Shown: one piece after another, positions 51,594-61,419 of the stretch
How the letters are laid out: each line of letters begins with the position of its first letter
How positions within the stretch are numbered: the stretch's first letter is position 1
Assembly (NCBI GenBank): GCA_001404055.1
Contig: CXTY01000003.1
Span: 124,001-188,000, forward strand
Direction of reading: 5' to 3'
DNA length: 64,000 bases
Source of the DNA: Roseibium album
GTDB taxonomy: Bacteria; Pseudomonadota; Alphaproteobacteria; Rhizobiales; Stappiaceae
The notes under the pieces: generated by a model
Told to the model about the DNA's origin: nothing
Database searches by the model: none
What the model saw: the letters and a program-made list of their open reading frames with translations, nothing else
Translations under genes and position numbers: made by a program

Positions 51594-54377
51594 TCAGAAT
51601 TCCTTCCACTCGTCGTCGCCATCAAAAGCGTCATGGATTTCGGCCTGCATTGAGGCAACCGGCGCCCCACCTGCAACCTTGCGCATTTGCTGCTTGGGAG
51701 CAGCACTGGCAACCCGGCGTTTTGGCTTGGGTGACGCGGCAGCACCTGAAGTCGCAGAATCAACTTCGAAGAACGACATCCGCTCATGCATGTTTCCAGC
51801 CTGGTCCTGGAGCAACCGGCAGGCGGCCGCATTTTCCTGGACGAGGGCGGAGTTCTGCTGGGTCATCTCGTCCATCTGACTGATGGCCTTGTTGATTTCC
51901 TCAACACCAGTGGATTGCTCCGTGCTGGCCGCGGCAATCTCCGATACGATGTCAGTGACACGTTTGACCGAGTCGACAATCTCCGTAAGGGATTTACCTG
52001 CGTCGTTGACCAGCGTCACACCGTCTTTCACTTGAGAACCACTCTCAACAATCAAGGACTTGATGTCCTTGGCCGCTTCCGAGGATCTTTGTGCAAGTGA
52101 ACGAACTTCGGAGGCCACCACTGCAAAGCCTTTGCCTGCATCTCCTGCACGGGCAGCTTCGACCGCAGCATTCAGGGCAAGCAAGTTGGTCTGGAAGGCA
52201 ATCTCATCGATCACGCCGGTGATGTCTGAGATTTTTTGCGACGATGCCTCGATTTCCGACATCGCGGTTACTGCCTTGCCAACAACCTCTCCACCATCGG
52301 AAGCAACAGTCCGTGCACTCACTGCAAGCTGGTTTGCCTGCTGCGCATTGTCCGCGTTCTGCTTGATGGTCGAGGCCATCTCTTCCATGGACGCCGCAGT
52401 TTCTTCCAGGTTGGAAGCCTGCTGCTCAGTCCGCTGCGACAGATCATTGGTACCAGTGGTAATCTCGGCGGAGGCACTGCGCACTTCATTGGCACTGACG
52501 ACCACTTCAGTGACGATCTCACCAAGCCGGCCGGCTGTATCGTTGAGCTTGTTTTTCAGATCGTCAAAACTACCGGCATAGGAGTTCGTAACCCGGGTGT
52601 TGAGATCTCCTTCAGCAAGAGACCCGAGATTTGCACCGACATCGTCAAGCGCTTTGCCTGTCGTTTCGCACAGGCGGTTCATGGCTTCAGCCAGATTGCG
52701 CATGAAACCATGCTTGCCTTCGAGCGGAATACGTTCTGCGAAGTTGCCGTTCACCGCAGCATTCACCATGGTGTCAACTTCATCTTCGACCGCACGCTCA
52801 AGGGTCGCATCATTCCACTCCACAATGGAGCCGAGCCGATTGCCTTCTTCATCCAGGACCGGATTGGCGATCAGGTCAAAAATACGACCTCCAACCGTGA
52901 TGCTGGTTTTGTAAGTTGAAGACAGTCGCTCCAGCATACCGCGCTGATGCGCAGGGTTCTTGTGGAAGACATCGATGTTCGCACCGAGGAGCTTCTTGCT
53001 GTCGAATGCCGACAGTTCCTTGCGCAGGTCAGCTTCCGCTTCCTGCATCATCTCGGTCACACTGTCATTCAGGTAGACAATGTTGAAGTCGTTGTCGGCA
53101 ACCATCACGTTAGTTGTACAGCCATCGAGTGCGACGCGAATTCGTAAGTTTTCACGAGCGCTCTGGTCTGCTTTCTGAAGTTCGTTACGGAGCCTTTCGA
53201 GGCTATTGGCCATTTGGCCGATCTCGCCGCCGCTGTCGGTATCTGTGACTGTTACATCTAAAGAGCCGTCGGCGATTTTACCGATTTGTTCGCTCAGTCG
53301 CATAAGTGGACCGGAAATTCCGCGAGCAATCAAGAAAGAGAGACCAGTACCGATGACCAGGCCGGCGGCAAGAAGGCCGAGCATCAGAAAAATCATGTTC
53401 TCCAGAGCAGAATAGGCATGGTTTGCTTCAGAAATCAGCGTTTCTTCCTGGACATGCTTAAAGCCGCCGGCTCGTTCACCATCAGCACCTACCTTGCCAT
53501 CTATGAAGTCAAGGATCTGGCTTTCCAGTGGGATAACTTCACTATTCGTACGGTATGCTGCCAGGTTCCAGGACGGGGCCTCCCGCAGCGCAAATAACTC
53601 TGCCGGGATCGATTTGAAGCCGTCATAAGCCTGCTCAAACTTTGAGAACGCTGCAGACTGGGTTGCGTTTAATATTCCAGCGCGCCTTTTCAAAGAGCCG
53701 TAGCGGTCCGTCAGGACGGCCCAGTGCTTTTCGAACGCTCCTTTGACGGCTTCATCGCCCGTGTTCAGGTAAAGGCGCAAATTGGCGACTGACATAACAA
53801 GATTACCACGGACATCTGCCATGACTTTGAGCAATGCCTTGCGTTCCGGAGTGGCGCCGAGCTTTTGTTCTTCTTCGATCATCGCAGTGATCTGTGAGAT
53901 CATTTCATCAGAACGAGGCGTTGCTTCTTCATTGAGAAACTTCAGCGCCGGATAGGCTTCCGGTGTTCCAATGATCTCCGTGACATGACTTTGAGCGGAA
54001 ATGAACTCCTCGAATGTGTGTTCAAGTTCTGCCCACTGTTTCTGATCTTTAGCCGATAACAACTCGGCATACTTGTGAAATTTTTCGACGTGATGCTCAA
54101 GACTTGCCAGGGCAATTTCATGCTCGTGCCTGGCTTCCTTGCCAGGAGTGAGGATAACGCCCCGAAGTGCTGCCACAGTACCATGAACGTCTTCAGATAG
54201 TTGCGCACTCGCAAGCGTAACAGGCGCTCTGACATCTGCGATATCACCGACATCGTGTTCGATGGATTTGCTTTGCATGATAGAAAAGACGACAGCGACC
54301 GGCAACAACAGCCCGACAGCTCCAAAGCCCAACGCAAGTCGTTTGTTAATGTTCATTTTCGAAAGTTTGATGGACAT
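51594..54377 (-). CDS. Methyl-accepting chemotaxis protein with HAMP and PAS domains
   Basis: This is a 927-residue receptor. The start is the ATG before SIKLSKMN, after GGGAGAT. Transmembrane segment 1 is at ~12-32, with a large periplasmic helical sensor to ~325 and segment 2 at ~330-352 ([16 protein letters not shown]). HAMP follows ([10 protein letters not shown]), then a PAS domain near 425-530 ([16 protein letters not shown]) and a second HAMP-like linker. The signalling domain has tip [27 protein letters not shown] at ~745. The C-terminus is EWKEF, a match to the xWxxF tether for CheR/CheB. The substrates are unknown. As the only transmembrane receptor in the che operon it is probably a core member of the array. 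Confidence 0.95.
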   Translation of the reverse strand: MSIKLSKMNINKRLALGFGAVGLLLPVAVVFSIMQSKSIEHDVGDIADVRAPVTLASAQLSEDVHGTVAALRGVILTPGKEARHEHEIALASLEHHVEKFHKYAELLSAKDQKQWAELEHTFEEFISAQSHVTEIIGTPEAYPALKFLNEEATPRSDEMISQITAMIEEEQKLGATPERKALLKVMADVRGNLVMSVANLRLYLNTGDEAVKGAFEKHWAVLTDRYGSLKRRAGILNATQSAAFSKFEQAYDGFKSIPAELFALREAPSWNLAAYRTNSEVIPLESQILDFIDGKVGADGERAGGFKHVQEETLISEANHAYSALENMIFLMLGLLAAGLVIGTGLSFLIARGISGPLMRLSEQIGKIADGSLDVTVTDTDSGGEIGQMANSLERLRNELQKADQSARENLRIRVALDGCTTNVMVADNDFNIVYLNDSVTEMMQEAEADLRKELSAFDSKKLLGANIDVFHKNPAHQRGMLERLSSTYKTSITVGGRIFDLIANPVLDEEGNRLGSIVEWNDATLERAVEDEVDTMVNAAVNGNFAERIPLEGKHGFMRNLAEAMNRLCETTGKALDDVGANLGSLAEGDLNTRVTNSYAGSFDDLKNKLNDTAGRLGEIVTEVVVSANEVRSASAEITTGTNDLSQRTEQQASNLEETAASMEEMASTIKQNADNAQQANQLAVSARTVASDGGEVVGKAVTAMSEIEASSQKISDITGVIDEIAFQTNLLALNAAVEAARAGDAGKGFAVVASEVRSLAQRSSEAAKDIKSLIVESGSQVKDGVTLVNDAGKSLTEIVDSVKRVTDIVSEIAAASTEQSTGVEEINKAISQMDEMTQQNSALVQENAAACRLLQDQAGNMHERMSFFEVDSATSGAAASPKPKRRVASAAPKQQMRKVAGGAPVASMQAEIHDAFDGDDEWKEF

Positions 54378-54424
54378 TGTCCAATCTCCCATTTTTCACG
54401 GGCCAAGCCGCGCCAAGCCTATAA

Positions 54425-54946
54425 TTAGGCGGCGATTTCAGCGGCGTTGGCCAGATCCCCAGTGTGAAAGAGCTTCTCAAGCGAAAGCAGGACAACCATG
54501 CTTTCCTCGACTGTGATGATGCCGGACAGGAATTCTGCCGCCGTCATCCGTTCCATGTCCGGCACCGGCCGGATCTGGTCATCATTGACGGTTAAAATGT
54601 CCGAAACAGCATCCACAAGCAGACCGATGGTCCGCTCCTGAACGGTTGCGATGATGAACACGTGATAGGGGGTGGTCTCAGTGCGCCCCATCCCGAACCG
54701 GCACCCGAGATCAAACGTCGGCACAATCGTGCCACGCAAATTGAGAACGCCGAGATTGTAATCAGGCTGGTTGGGCAAAGGTGCCGTTTCCGTCCAGCCT
54801 TTGATCTCCCGGACCGCCATAATGTCTATCGCAAACTCTTCATTTCCCACCTTGAAACTGATGAACTGGTGGAAATTGCCATTTTGCGCAGACGACGGCT
54901 CGCCCGAGATCTCTTCCTGTTCGGGACTTTCTACATGATCATTCAT
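54425..54946 (-). CDS. cheW: Chemotaxis coupling protein CheW
   Basis: This is a 173-residue adaptor linking receptors to CheA. The CheW fold starts near residue 25 (FISFKVGNEEFAIDIMAVREI), with NLRGTIVPTFDLGCRFG and GLLVDAVSDILTV as family landmarks. The N-terminal ~22 residues are acidic and probably disordered. It lies between cheA (22 bp) and the receptor gene (47 bp). Confidence 0.96.
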   Translation of the reverse strand: MNDHVESPEQEEISGEPSSAQNGNFHQFISFKVGNEEFAIDIMAVREIKGWTETAPLPNQPDYNLGVLNLRGTIVPTFDLGCRFGMGRTETTPYHVFIIATVQERTIGLLVDAVSDILTVNDDQIRPVPDMERMTAAEFLSGIITVEESMVVLLSLEKLFHTGDLANAAEIAA

Positions 54947-54968
54947 TGTGGTTCCCCAAGGTGAGATT

Positions 54969-57257
54969 TCATACTGTTGCCGGCACTTGCATGCCCTCCG
55001 TATCCGTCATTTTTTCCGGAGCGATAATTTGAGCCTCATCGCCATTGGCGGGCGATGCTTCCGATTGTTCCGGAGATGAAGGTTTCCAGGTGTCGGCGCT
55101 GACCGGCATCGATTTGAGTTGTTCGATATCCAGGATCAGGGCCACACGGCCGTTTCCGAGGATGGTCGCGCCGGAAACACCGAGCACAGGATCGAAATTC
55201 TCTTGAATGCTCTTGATGACGACCTGCTGTTGGCCGATCAATTCATCAACCAGCAGACCAACCTTGCCGCCATTGGCGGTCTCAGTGACAACGACAAGGC
55301 CCTGACAGGGATCGGTCACGGCGCCCGGCACATTGAAAAGGTGATGGGCGCGGATCAGGCGGATGTATTCGCCGCGCATCGAGACAACTTCACCGCCCCC
55401 GGCAAGCGCACGGAGTTGCTCGTCCAAAGGTCTGAAGCTCTCAACAATGCTCGCGAGTGGCAGAATGTATTTTTCTGAACCTATCGCAACCAGCATGCCA
55501 TCAAGAACGGCCAGGGACAGCGGAATGGTCAGCGTGAAACACGTTCCCTTTCCTTGCACCGACTGAACGGAAATCCTGCCGCCGAGCTTGTTGATGTTTC
55601 GGCGCACCACGTCCATGCCGACACCGCGACCGGACACATCCGTGACTGCCTGCGCTGTCGAAAACCCTGGTGCGAAGATCAGCTCTTCAATTTCTTCGTC
55701 GCTCAACTTGGCATCTTCGGCAACAATTCCCTTGCTGATCGCTTTTTTCAGCAGAGCATCCTTGTTGATGCCGGAGCCATTATCGATGACCTGGATGATG
55801 ATATTGCCCCCGGCATGTCGGGCCAAAAGCTTGATTGCGCCGGCGGCTTTCTTGCCAGCCCCCTCGCGTTCCTCGGGGCTTTCAATACCGTGATCGATGG
55901 CGTTGCGGATCATATGCGTCAGCGGATCGGCGAGTTCCTCGATGACCGTCTTGTCGACTTCGGTTTGTTCACCTTCTGTCAGCAGCCGAACTTGCTTGTT
56001 CAGCTTGGAAGACACCTCGCGGACAAGACGCGGCATGCGGGAGAAGACGGACTTTACGGGCTGCATGCGGATTGCCATCACGCATTCCTGAATCTCCCGG
56101 ACAATGCGGGACATGTCTTCATTCGCCTGATTGATCAGAAAATCATGACCGCCCTGACGATCTTCGGTTTCCTGAGCCTGCATCGACTGTGCAATGACCA
56201 GCTCTCCGACAACATTGACCAGGCGGTCAACCCGGTCGAGGTCGACGCGAATTGAGCTGACACCTGTGCTTTGTGCAGGAGTTGCTGTTGCTTTGGCCTT
56301 CGGGGCAGCGGCACTTGTTTTCTGCGCATTGACAGGCACATTCGCCACAACAGCGGCTGGTTCAGTCGCCGGTTTAGCTGCGACGAGCACTTCCGCGTCA
56401 CTTTCGCCTGGGCTCTTGTCCTCGTCACCTGTTTCAGGCACGTCATCAAGGATATGGAAAGACAGGGACCCATGCGTCACATCTTCAGGCTGAACAGCCG
56501 AGATCTTGAGATCGCAATCGTCTTCGACGAATTCGAAGACCTCCCTGACATCTTCTTCCGGTTTATCCGTCGTAAGCGTCAGGTTCCAGCTGAGGTAAGC
56601 ATCCTCCGGCTCCATGGAGCCTAGTGCGGGAAGCCGCTCCAGGGAACATTCTGTCTCAACTTGGCCAAGTCCCTGTAGTTCCCGGATCAGAAACAATGGT
56701 TCGTTGGCGTGACGGAAAAGTTCCGCTTTTGGTGCAAATTCGATGAGAAACGTGCAAACGGTATTTTTCTGGTCTTCTTGCGGCCCTTCAGAAACAACTG
56801 TGTCGACCGAATTGCCTTCGTCCGACGTCAGCACAGATTCAAGGCCGTCTATTTCAGCCAGAAGCAGATCAATTTCATCGCAGACTTCGGATCCGTAATT
56901 CTCGCCAAGATCCTGTTCTGATTGTGAAGCTTCCACGAGACAGGCAAGAATGTCGCCGGCCCGAACCAGGATATCGGCAACGCGTTCCGACTGCTCCACC
57001 AATCCGTCACGCATTCTGTCCAGCAACGCCTCAAAGCGGTGAGCGAATTGAACAAGCTGCGTGAAGCCGAATGCACCGGCCCCTGCCTTGATGGAATGAA
57101 CAGCACGGAATATTGCGTTGAGAGCCTCAGAGTCAGCTGTTTCTTCCTGCATGGCAGCAAGCCGCTCTTCGAGATCAGCCAGAAGTTCTGCGCATTCATC
57201 AAAAAATGTCTGCTTGAACTGCGCCAGATCATCGGCGTTGAAAGAAGACCCGGTCAT
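54969..57257 (-). CDS. cheA: Chemotaxis histidine kinase CheA
   Basis: This is a 762-residue kinase. The HPt domain (1-~110) has the phosphorylation site His54 in FRAVHSIKAGAGAFG. A linker region with an acidic response-regulator-binding-like domain covers ~165-265. A Pro/Ala-rich linker follows, then the dimerisation domain (~340-405, RVDLDRVDRLVNVVGELV). The ATPase has N-box LTHMIRNAIDHGIE, G1 VIDNGSGI, the F-box-like FAPGFSTAQAVTDVSGRGVGMDVV, and a CheW-like regulatory domain (~590-720). The C-terminal ~45 residues are a non-conserved tail. It phosphorylates CheY and CheB, and perhaps the receiver of the PP2C protein in the same operon. Confidence 0.96.
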   Translation of the reverse strand: MTGSSFNADDLAQFKQTFFDECAELLADLEERLAAMQEETADSEALNAIFRAVHSIKAGAGAFGFTQLVQFAHRFEALLDRMRDGLVEQSERVADILVRAGDILACLVEASQSEQDLGENYGSEVCDEIDLLLAEIDGLESVLTSDEGNSVDTVVSEGPQEDQKNTVCTFLIEFAPKAELFRHANEPLFLIRELQGLGQVETECSLERLPALGSMEPEDAYLSWNLTLTTDKPEEDVREVFEFVEDDCDLKISAVQPEDVTHGSLSFHILDDVPETGDEDKSPGESDAEVLVAAKPATEPAAVVANVPVNAQKTSAAAPKAKATATPAQSTGVSSIRVDLDRVDRLVNVVGELVIAQSMQAQETEDRQGGHDFLINQANEDMSRIVREIQECVMAIRMQPVKSVFSRMPRLVREVSSKLNKQVRLLTEGEQTEVDKTVIEELADPLTHMIRNAIDHGIESPEEREGAGKKAAGAIKLLARHAGGNIIIQVIDNGSGINKDALLKKAISKGIVAEDAKLSDEEIEELIFAPGFSTAQAVTDVSGRGVGMDVVRRNINKLGGRISVQSVQGKGTCFTLTIPLSLAVLDGMLVAIGSEKYILPLASIVESFRPLDEQLRALAGGGEVVSMRGEYIRLIRAHHLFNVPGAVTDPCQGLVVVTETANGGKVGLLVDELIGQQQVVIKSIQENFDPVLGVSGATILGNGRVALILDIEQLKSMPVSADTWKPSSPEQSEASPANGDEAQIIAPEKMTDTEGMQVPATV

Positions 57258-57278
57258 GGGGTTTGTCTCCGGCCCGGA

Positions 57279-57644
57279 TTACGGGCAAACTTTGTTGACG
57301 ACCTGGACAAGCTTGTCCGGTGTGAAAGGCTTTACGATCCAGCCCGTGGCGCCAGCAGCCTTGCCGTCTGCCTTTTTGGCATCGCCGCCCTCGGTGGTCA
57401 GTACCAGGATAGGGACACCGCGATGACTGCTTCCACCGCGCACCTGTCTCACCAGGGTCACACCGTCCATGTTGGGCATGTTGATGTCTGTGATGATCAG
57501 ATCCACGCTCGTCGTGCCGAGCACCGAAAGAGCCTGCACCCCGTCCTCTGCCTCGACCACGTCGAAACCGGCTCCGCTCAGCGTAAACCGAACCATGTCG
57601 CGCATGGTCTTTGAGTCATCGACCGTCAAAACCTTTTTAGCCAT
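57279..57644 (-). CDS. cheY: Chemotaxis response regulator CheY
   Basis: This is a 121-residue single receiver domain. It has the acidic pair Asp9-Asp10 (TVDDSKTMRD), phospho-acceptor Asp53 in IITDINMPNMDG, conserved Thr in VLTTEGGD and Lys in WIVKPFTP. The ATG overlaps the last base of the upstream STAS stop; a longer in-frame start would overlap that gene further. It carries the signal from CheA to the flagellar motor or acts as a phosphate sink. Confidence 0.94.
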   Translation of the reverse strand: MAKKVLTVDDSKTMRDMVRFTLSGAGFDVVEAEDGVQALSVLGTTSVDLIITDINMPNMDGVTLVRQVRGGSSHRGVPILVLTTEGGDAKKADGKAAGATGWIVKPFTPDKLVQVVNKVCP

Positions 57645-57934
57645 TATGTTTCGCTCCACTCCGAAAACTGTTCATCCAACCCCAGGTCTCGAAATGCAGA
57701 TCGAAAAACGTCAGATGCTTTGGTAATGACGAACGTCCGGTTCTCAGCTGAAAGGTCTCTGCCGGCTGCCAGTATGACCTGCACCGCCGGTGTCCCGACG
57801 CGCTCAACTTTTCCGGCATCAATGTGAATTGCGTTTTGTTCGGCAATTGCCGCTGCCAGGCTTTCGCGCAGCCCCTGAACCATTCCCAGGTCCAACACTT
57901 CAGGCAATTCAACCTCACCTTGTGAATTCAACAA
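57644..57934 (-). CDS. STAS-domain protein heading the che operon
   Basis: This is a 96-residue STAS-like domain. It starts at a TTG, with GGAGGGG 6 nt upstream; no ATG is well placed. The strand-helix junction that carries the phosphorylatable Ser in anti-anti-sigma factors reads ERVGTPAVQV, with Thr in place of the usual Asp-Ser-Ser. The function is unknown. As the first gene of the che operon it is conserved in position in several alphaproteobacterial che clusters (from general knowledge), and it could interact with the downstream kinase/phosphatase pair or with CheA. Confidence 0.88.
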   Translation of the reverse strand: MLNSQGEVELPEVLDLGMVQGLRESLAAAIAEQNAIHIDAGKVERVGTPAVQVILAAGRDLSAENRTFVITKASDVFRSAFRDLGLDEQFSEWSET

Positions 57935-59171
57935 CTAGAGCCCCTCCATACAGCTGTGAAAATTCAAGGGCACTCGCAGCATTTAAAAAAACTTCCCCTA
58001 CGAGAGTACAAGGTAATTTCATGCCATAATGGTTTACAGATGGTTAACCTCTAGTACATTGAAGTTGACTGAGAATGTTTATCACTGAGATAAGTGACAA
58101 TACCTACACACGCCTAAATTGATAAGTCTTTGACATTTTTGACAGAGCAACTTTTTACTATTTCCTTCATAAATTTACTGACCGAAATTTATGCAAACGC
58201 GCTGTGAGAAATTAAACTAAAGGCTAAGGGCAAATTCGCGCTGGGTTCTATCGATGAATCAACAACTTACGAGAGTGCAGAAATTTACCCGCATCGGTCG
58301 CAGTACGCTACGGAATGCAACTCTTCAAATTTCGGCGAAATACAAGTGATGGAATTGCGGATACCCGCGGCTCAAAGGGAATCAAACAAGAATTTTCGCA
58401 AATTTACTTGCACCTCCCAATTTGCAGATCTGCGGGGTGCATGAGAGAGGGTATTTCCGCGAATCACCTTGATTAGAATCAGTATCTTTTCCATAAGATT
58501 CGACGGCAAAACTGGTGGTTCCATCTTGATCGAAAATGAAAGCTGACAGCGGGGTCAGAAATTATCCGGCTCAACTGTTCGGAAAATTCTTCGAAGAACG
58601 AAATCAATTGCCTGCCCTCCACGGAGCAACGAGAAAACTGAAGACGCGACCGCAGCCTTTTGGTGTCCTGGTCTGCACTCCCAAGTCGTCACCACAGCGA
58701 TTTCGAAAAGAAAGAGCAAAGAGCTTTGCCGAGCGCCTTCATTGACCGGACGTTGGTGTATTGAGCTGGTTGGAGGTGAGCTTCGGGCAACGACCTCGGC
58801 GACAAGCATCCACCGCTCTGAACAGGCCTTGCGCACCTAAAACTTGCGGTAAGGCAGCAGCTCCTCCCAAATGATGGAAAGCGGGACATGGGGAGTGCCC
58901 TACTCGATCTTCGAGAGCGTTCCCTGACCGACCTCGAAATCACCGACAGGCGCACGTGGAAGTTGACCACAACGCTCTGTACTGCCTTTTGGTTTCAATT
59001 CTAACTTCTCTTTCGGGAAACAAGGGATCGGCGATATTTTGGGAAGTTAGGTTTCGGCCCCTAGGTCAAGACGGCACCTGACCGCACTGAACCAAAAGAG
59101 TTCAATCCGATCAGAAAAGGCTGTTTGGTTTTTAAGAGAACTAAACGCTCAACTGAACTTTACGATGCGAC
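57935..59171. other. 1.2-kb gene-poor region upstream of the che operon
   Basis: The che operon promoter is presumably within the first ~200 bp on the minus strand. The rest contains only short frames without a domain. The AT-rich part (58000-58500) changes to GC-richer sequence at ~58540. A plus-strand stretch near 58950 reads AHVEVDHNALYCL, loosely like the C-terminal part of IS21-type transposases, but frameshifts and stops surround it. No intact gene, tRNA or terminator was seen. Confidence 0.45.
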
Positions 59172-59642
59172 TCATGCAGCCAACAGTTGGTCACCCTCTT
59201 CCAGCAGTTCAACAAAGGCGAAACCGAACCCGGCTTCGCTCTCCCGAACGATTTGGCCGCAAGTCTGACGGCCATCAGCAAAGGTGAGCGTCACTTCACC
59301 ATTGATGGCAGCTTCCTCAAGCTGCGATATCTGCGCGCCTGAGATACTGACATCGACAAGCATGGCTTCCACAGTTTGCCCGTCACTTAATTGAACCTGA
59401 ATTGCCTGTTTGGCTGGAATTCGAAGCGCGCGCCAGCGATCATCCACGTCTTCGGGAAGGTTTCAACGTCGCTCGCAAGGCCTTTACAGGTATCCGCGAC
59501 CCTAAAGGTTGCAGTATTGACCGTTCCGGCTTCGCCGCGCGAGCTGCTTCGATTGTCGCGTTCAATGCAAGCAAGTTGGTTTGTTCGGCAATCTCGCGGA
59601 TCAGGCTCACAACGTTGCCGATGCGCTCAGCGGCCTCAGACT
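59172..59642 (-). pseudogene. Remnant of an MCP-PilZ chemoreceptor
   Basis: The minus strand encodes the receptor hairpin tip ([17 protein letters not shown], 59533-59600) directly after a stop codon at 59643. A 1-nt loss shifts frame at GEAG, much of the signalling domain is deleted, and the receptor end (GLASDVETF) follows. A second 1-nt loss then precedes a complete PilZ domain (59172-59447; DVSISGAQI motif). The PilZ part alone is an open 91-codon frame. Receptors with a C-terminal PilZ are known in alphaproteobacteria (for example Tlp1 of Azospirillum, which binds c-di-GMP). Translation of the isolated PilZ domain cannot be excluded. Confidence 0.8.
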
Positions 59643-60130
59643 AAGCTACAACTCTATGATAGCACACTCCGTTGCCTGGTGAACTAGGGTCAGGACCCAG
59701 AAATCAAAATCTTTAAGCATTTAGGGGGTATCTAGAGCGGACAACGCAATGTAGGCCTGTTCTCAGCGCTTCGAATCCGTTGCACTTTGGTAACAGAAAG
59801 ATTCTTTGATGCAGGATTCGGCTCACGCAGAGTTGGCAGGAGTATTCTTCGAACCAGTCTTGTGTCATCAATGGGTGGTCGCTCGCTGGCGCTGCAGTAA
59901 CGAGTAATCAGCTCTCGGTGGGCGAAAACGATAGATTGTAGGCGGGGAGTCAATCAGCTTCAAACTTTATGAGAGTTGGTGAAAAAAATTTAACCAATAA
60001 TTTTCACAATATCTCTAAGTTCCACAAGAGCTGGTTGAGTAACATCCAGAGCAATTGTCAAAAATACACTGCTTTGGCGGTAGTTTTAACATTTGCTCCG
60101 GAGAAGTATAGGTGGCGTAGGTAAGAGATA
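59643..60130. other. Intergenic region with a GGGTC-AG-GACCC palindrome
   Basis: These 488 bp separate the receptor remnant from the TadD-like gene. A perfect palindrome with 5-bp arms, GGGTC-AG-GACCC, lies at 59687-59698, just behind the truncation point of the receptor remnant. A minus-strand 73-codon frame (59732-59953) has no recognisable domain. The last 130 bp are AT-rich and should contain the promoter of the following gene. Confidence 0.4.
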
Positions 60131-60643
60131 ATGTGGCTCGTTAGACAATTCTCTACTTTTACGATCTCTTTATTGATTCTGGTCGGTTGCCAGTCGGTAG
60201 ATGTTGCTGACTTCTCTACGTTTGGAGATAACGCCGCGTCTGTAGAGGACCTTTCCAAGGTCGCATATTACAAAGACGACGAACTCCTGACGCTTGGCAA
60301 AGTTCAGTTCAAAGAGAAAAATTACGGCATGGCTTATGCTATTTTCAAGCGTGCCGTGGAAGTGTTTCCGAATGACCCTGCTGCCTGGCTTGGATATGCG
60401 GCTTCAGCCGACATGGTCGGACGCTTTGACAACGCTGACCGTGGTTACGCGTTACTTGCCAAGTGGATCCCAAATCGCACCGAGTACTTGAACAACGTCG
60501 GTTACTCATACCTCTTGCGTGGCAAACTGGTTTCAGCGCGTCGTTATTTCCTGAGAGCATATGAAATCGATCCAGCCAACGAAACGACAGCGAACAATTT
60601 GGAGCTGCTTCGTAACAGTGCGAGCTTTGCGAAACGCGGATAG
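60131..60643 (+). CDS. TadD-like TPR lipoprotein
   Basis: This is a 170-residue lipoprotein. The signal peptide ends in the lipobox LLILVGC, giving acylation at Cys20. Residues ~50-165 contain three tetratricopeptide-like repeats (LGKVQFKEKNYGMAYAIFKRAVEVFP, AAWLGYAASADMVGRFDNADRGY, YLNNVGYSYLLRGKLVSARRYFLRA in part). TadD is the pilotin-like lipoprotein of the Tad/Flp pilus secretion system. Only a prepilin peptidase gene lies nearby, so the main tad cluster is elsewhere or beyond the right edge. Confidence 0.8.
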   Translation: MWLVRQFSTFTISLLILVGCQSVDVADFSTFGDNAASVEDLSKVAYYKDDELLTLGKVQFKEKNYGMAYAIFKRAVEVFPNDPAAWLGYAASADMVGRFDNADRGYALLAKWIPNRTEYLNNVGYSYLLRGKLVSARRYFLRAYEIDPANETTANNLELLRNSASFAKRG

Positions 60644-60673
60644 AAGGGGGCACCTTCCAAACCGAGAGGTCGT

Positions 60674-61306
60674 ATGAAAAGCGACAAAACTGCCCCGAAA
60701 ACGAAGATAACCGACGATGCGCCAGCACCCGTCGAAAATATCCCTGCTTCAGCTCCGCCGGAACAAACCGCAACGAATGCCATCTGGCAGCAAAACATCC
60801 GCACACTGATTGCACTCAATGTTGTATCTGTCTCCGTCGCAATCCTGCTCTTTTTTGGGCTTCTCTTCTCATGGGCCACAATTGCCGACCTGAACCAGGT
60901 CAGAGAAGAAATCGATGGCTTGAAGCAGTTCGAAAAACGGATCGCAGGCAACGTCGACCTCATGAATGCCGGCATTCAGAACCGCCTCTCCAAGATCGAC
61001 CAACGCATCGGCTTGATTCAGTCTGACATTCGCCTGATCAGCACCGGAAATCGCGGAAGCAATGAAACGATCGAGCAGCTGAGTACAATTGTTGGCGACA
61101 GCAACGAATTCTTTGGCGCAGCGCCTGCAGAAGTGATGTTGACACCAGCTCTCACCTCTCGTGAGGCAAGTGGATTTGTACCCAGACAATCTGGCGCTGG
61201 AATTGGCGTCTCCATCTCGCCGTCCCCTGCACAGCCCGACGGGTCCTCGCTATTTCGCAGGGTTGTCACACCGGACGGCAAAGTACGCTATGAACGAAGA
61301 CAATAG
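60674..61306 (+). CDS. Single-pass membrane protein with coiled coil, unknown function
   Basis: This is a 210-residue protein. A Pro/Ala-rich cytoplasmic N-terminus (~1-40) precedes one membrane segment (~54-76, LNVVSVSVAILLFFGLLF). A helical region with heptad character (~80-140, DLNQVREEIDGLKQFEKRI then IDQRIGLIQSDIRLI) and a Ser/Pro-rich C-terminal tail follow. It starts 30 bp after the TadD-like gene and is probably co-transcribed. No domain is recognised. A scaffold role at the Tad apparatus is possible but unsupported beyond position. Confidence 0.7.
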   Translation: MKSDKTAPKTKITDDAPAPVENIPASAPPEQTATNAIWQQNIRTLIALNVVSVSVAILLFFGLLFSWATIADLNQVREEIDGLKQFEKRIAGNVDLMNAGIQNRLSKIDQRIGLIQSDIRLISTGNRGSNETIEQLSTIVGDSNEFFGAAPAEVMLTPALTSREASGFVPRQSGAGIGVSISPSPAQPDGSSLFRRVVTPDGKVRYERRQ

Positions 61307-61419
61307 CGACATGCGCTCAAGTTAAGCTTACGGCATGTGGGTGTGAGAAGTCCTCCTGGGTCTTGCGAGTCCTGCGAGGACACAGTGGCGCGTCAAACAC
61401 TTGGCTTGAGGATACGCAG

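Noticed and set aside
58120..58170. TTGACA words considered as a promoter on the plus strand
   Set aside because: The -10 match and spacing are poor and no gene follows in that direction for over 1.9 kb.
59732..59953. 73-codon minus-strand frame near the receptor remnant
   Set aside because: Arg/Pro-rich with no recognisable domain in a region of decayed sequence; treated as non-coding.
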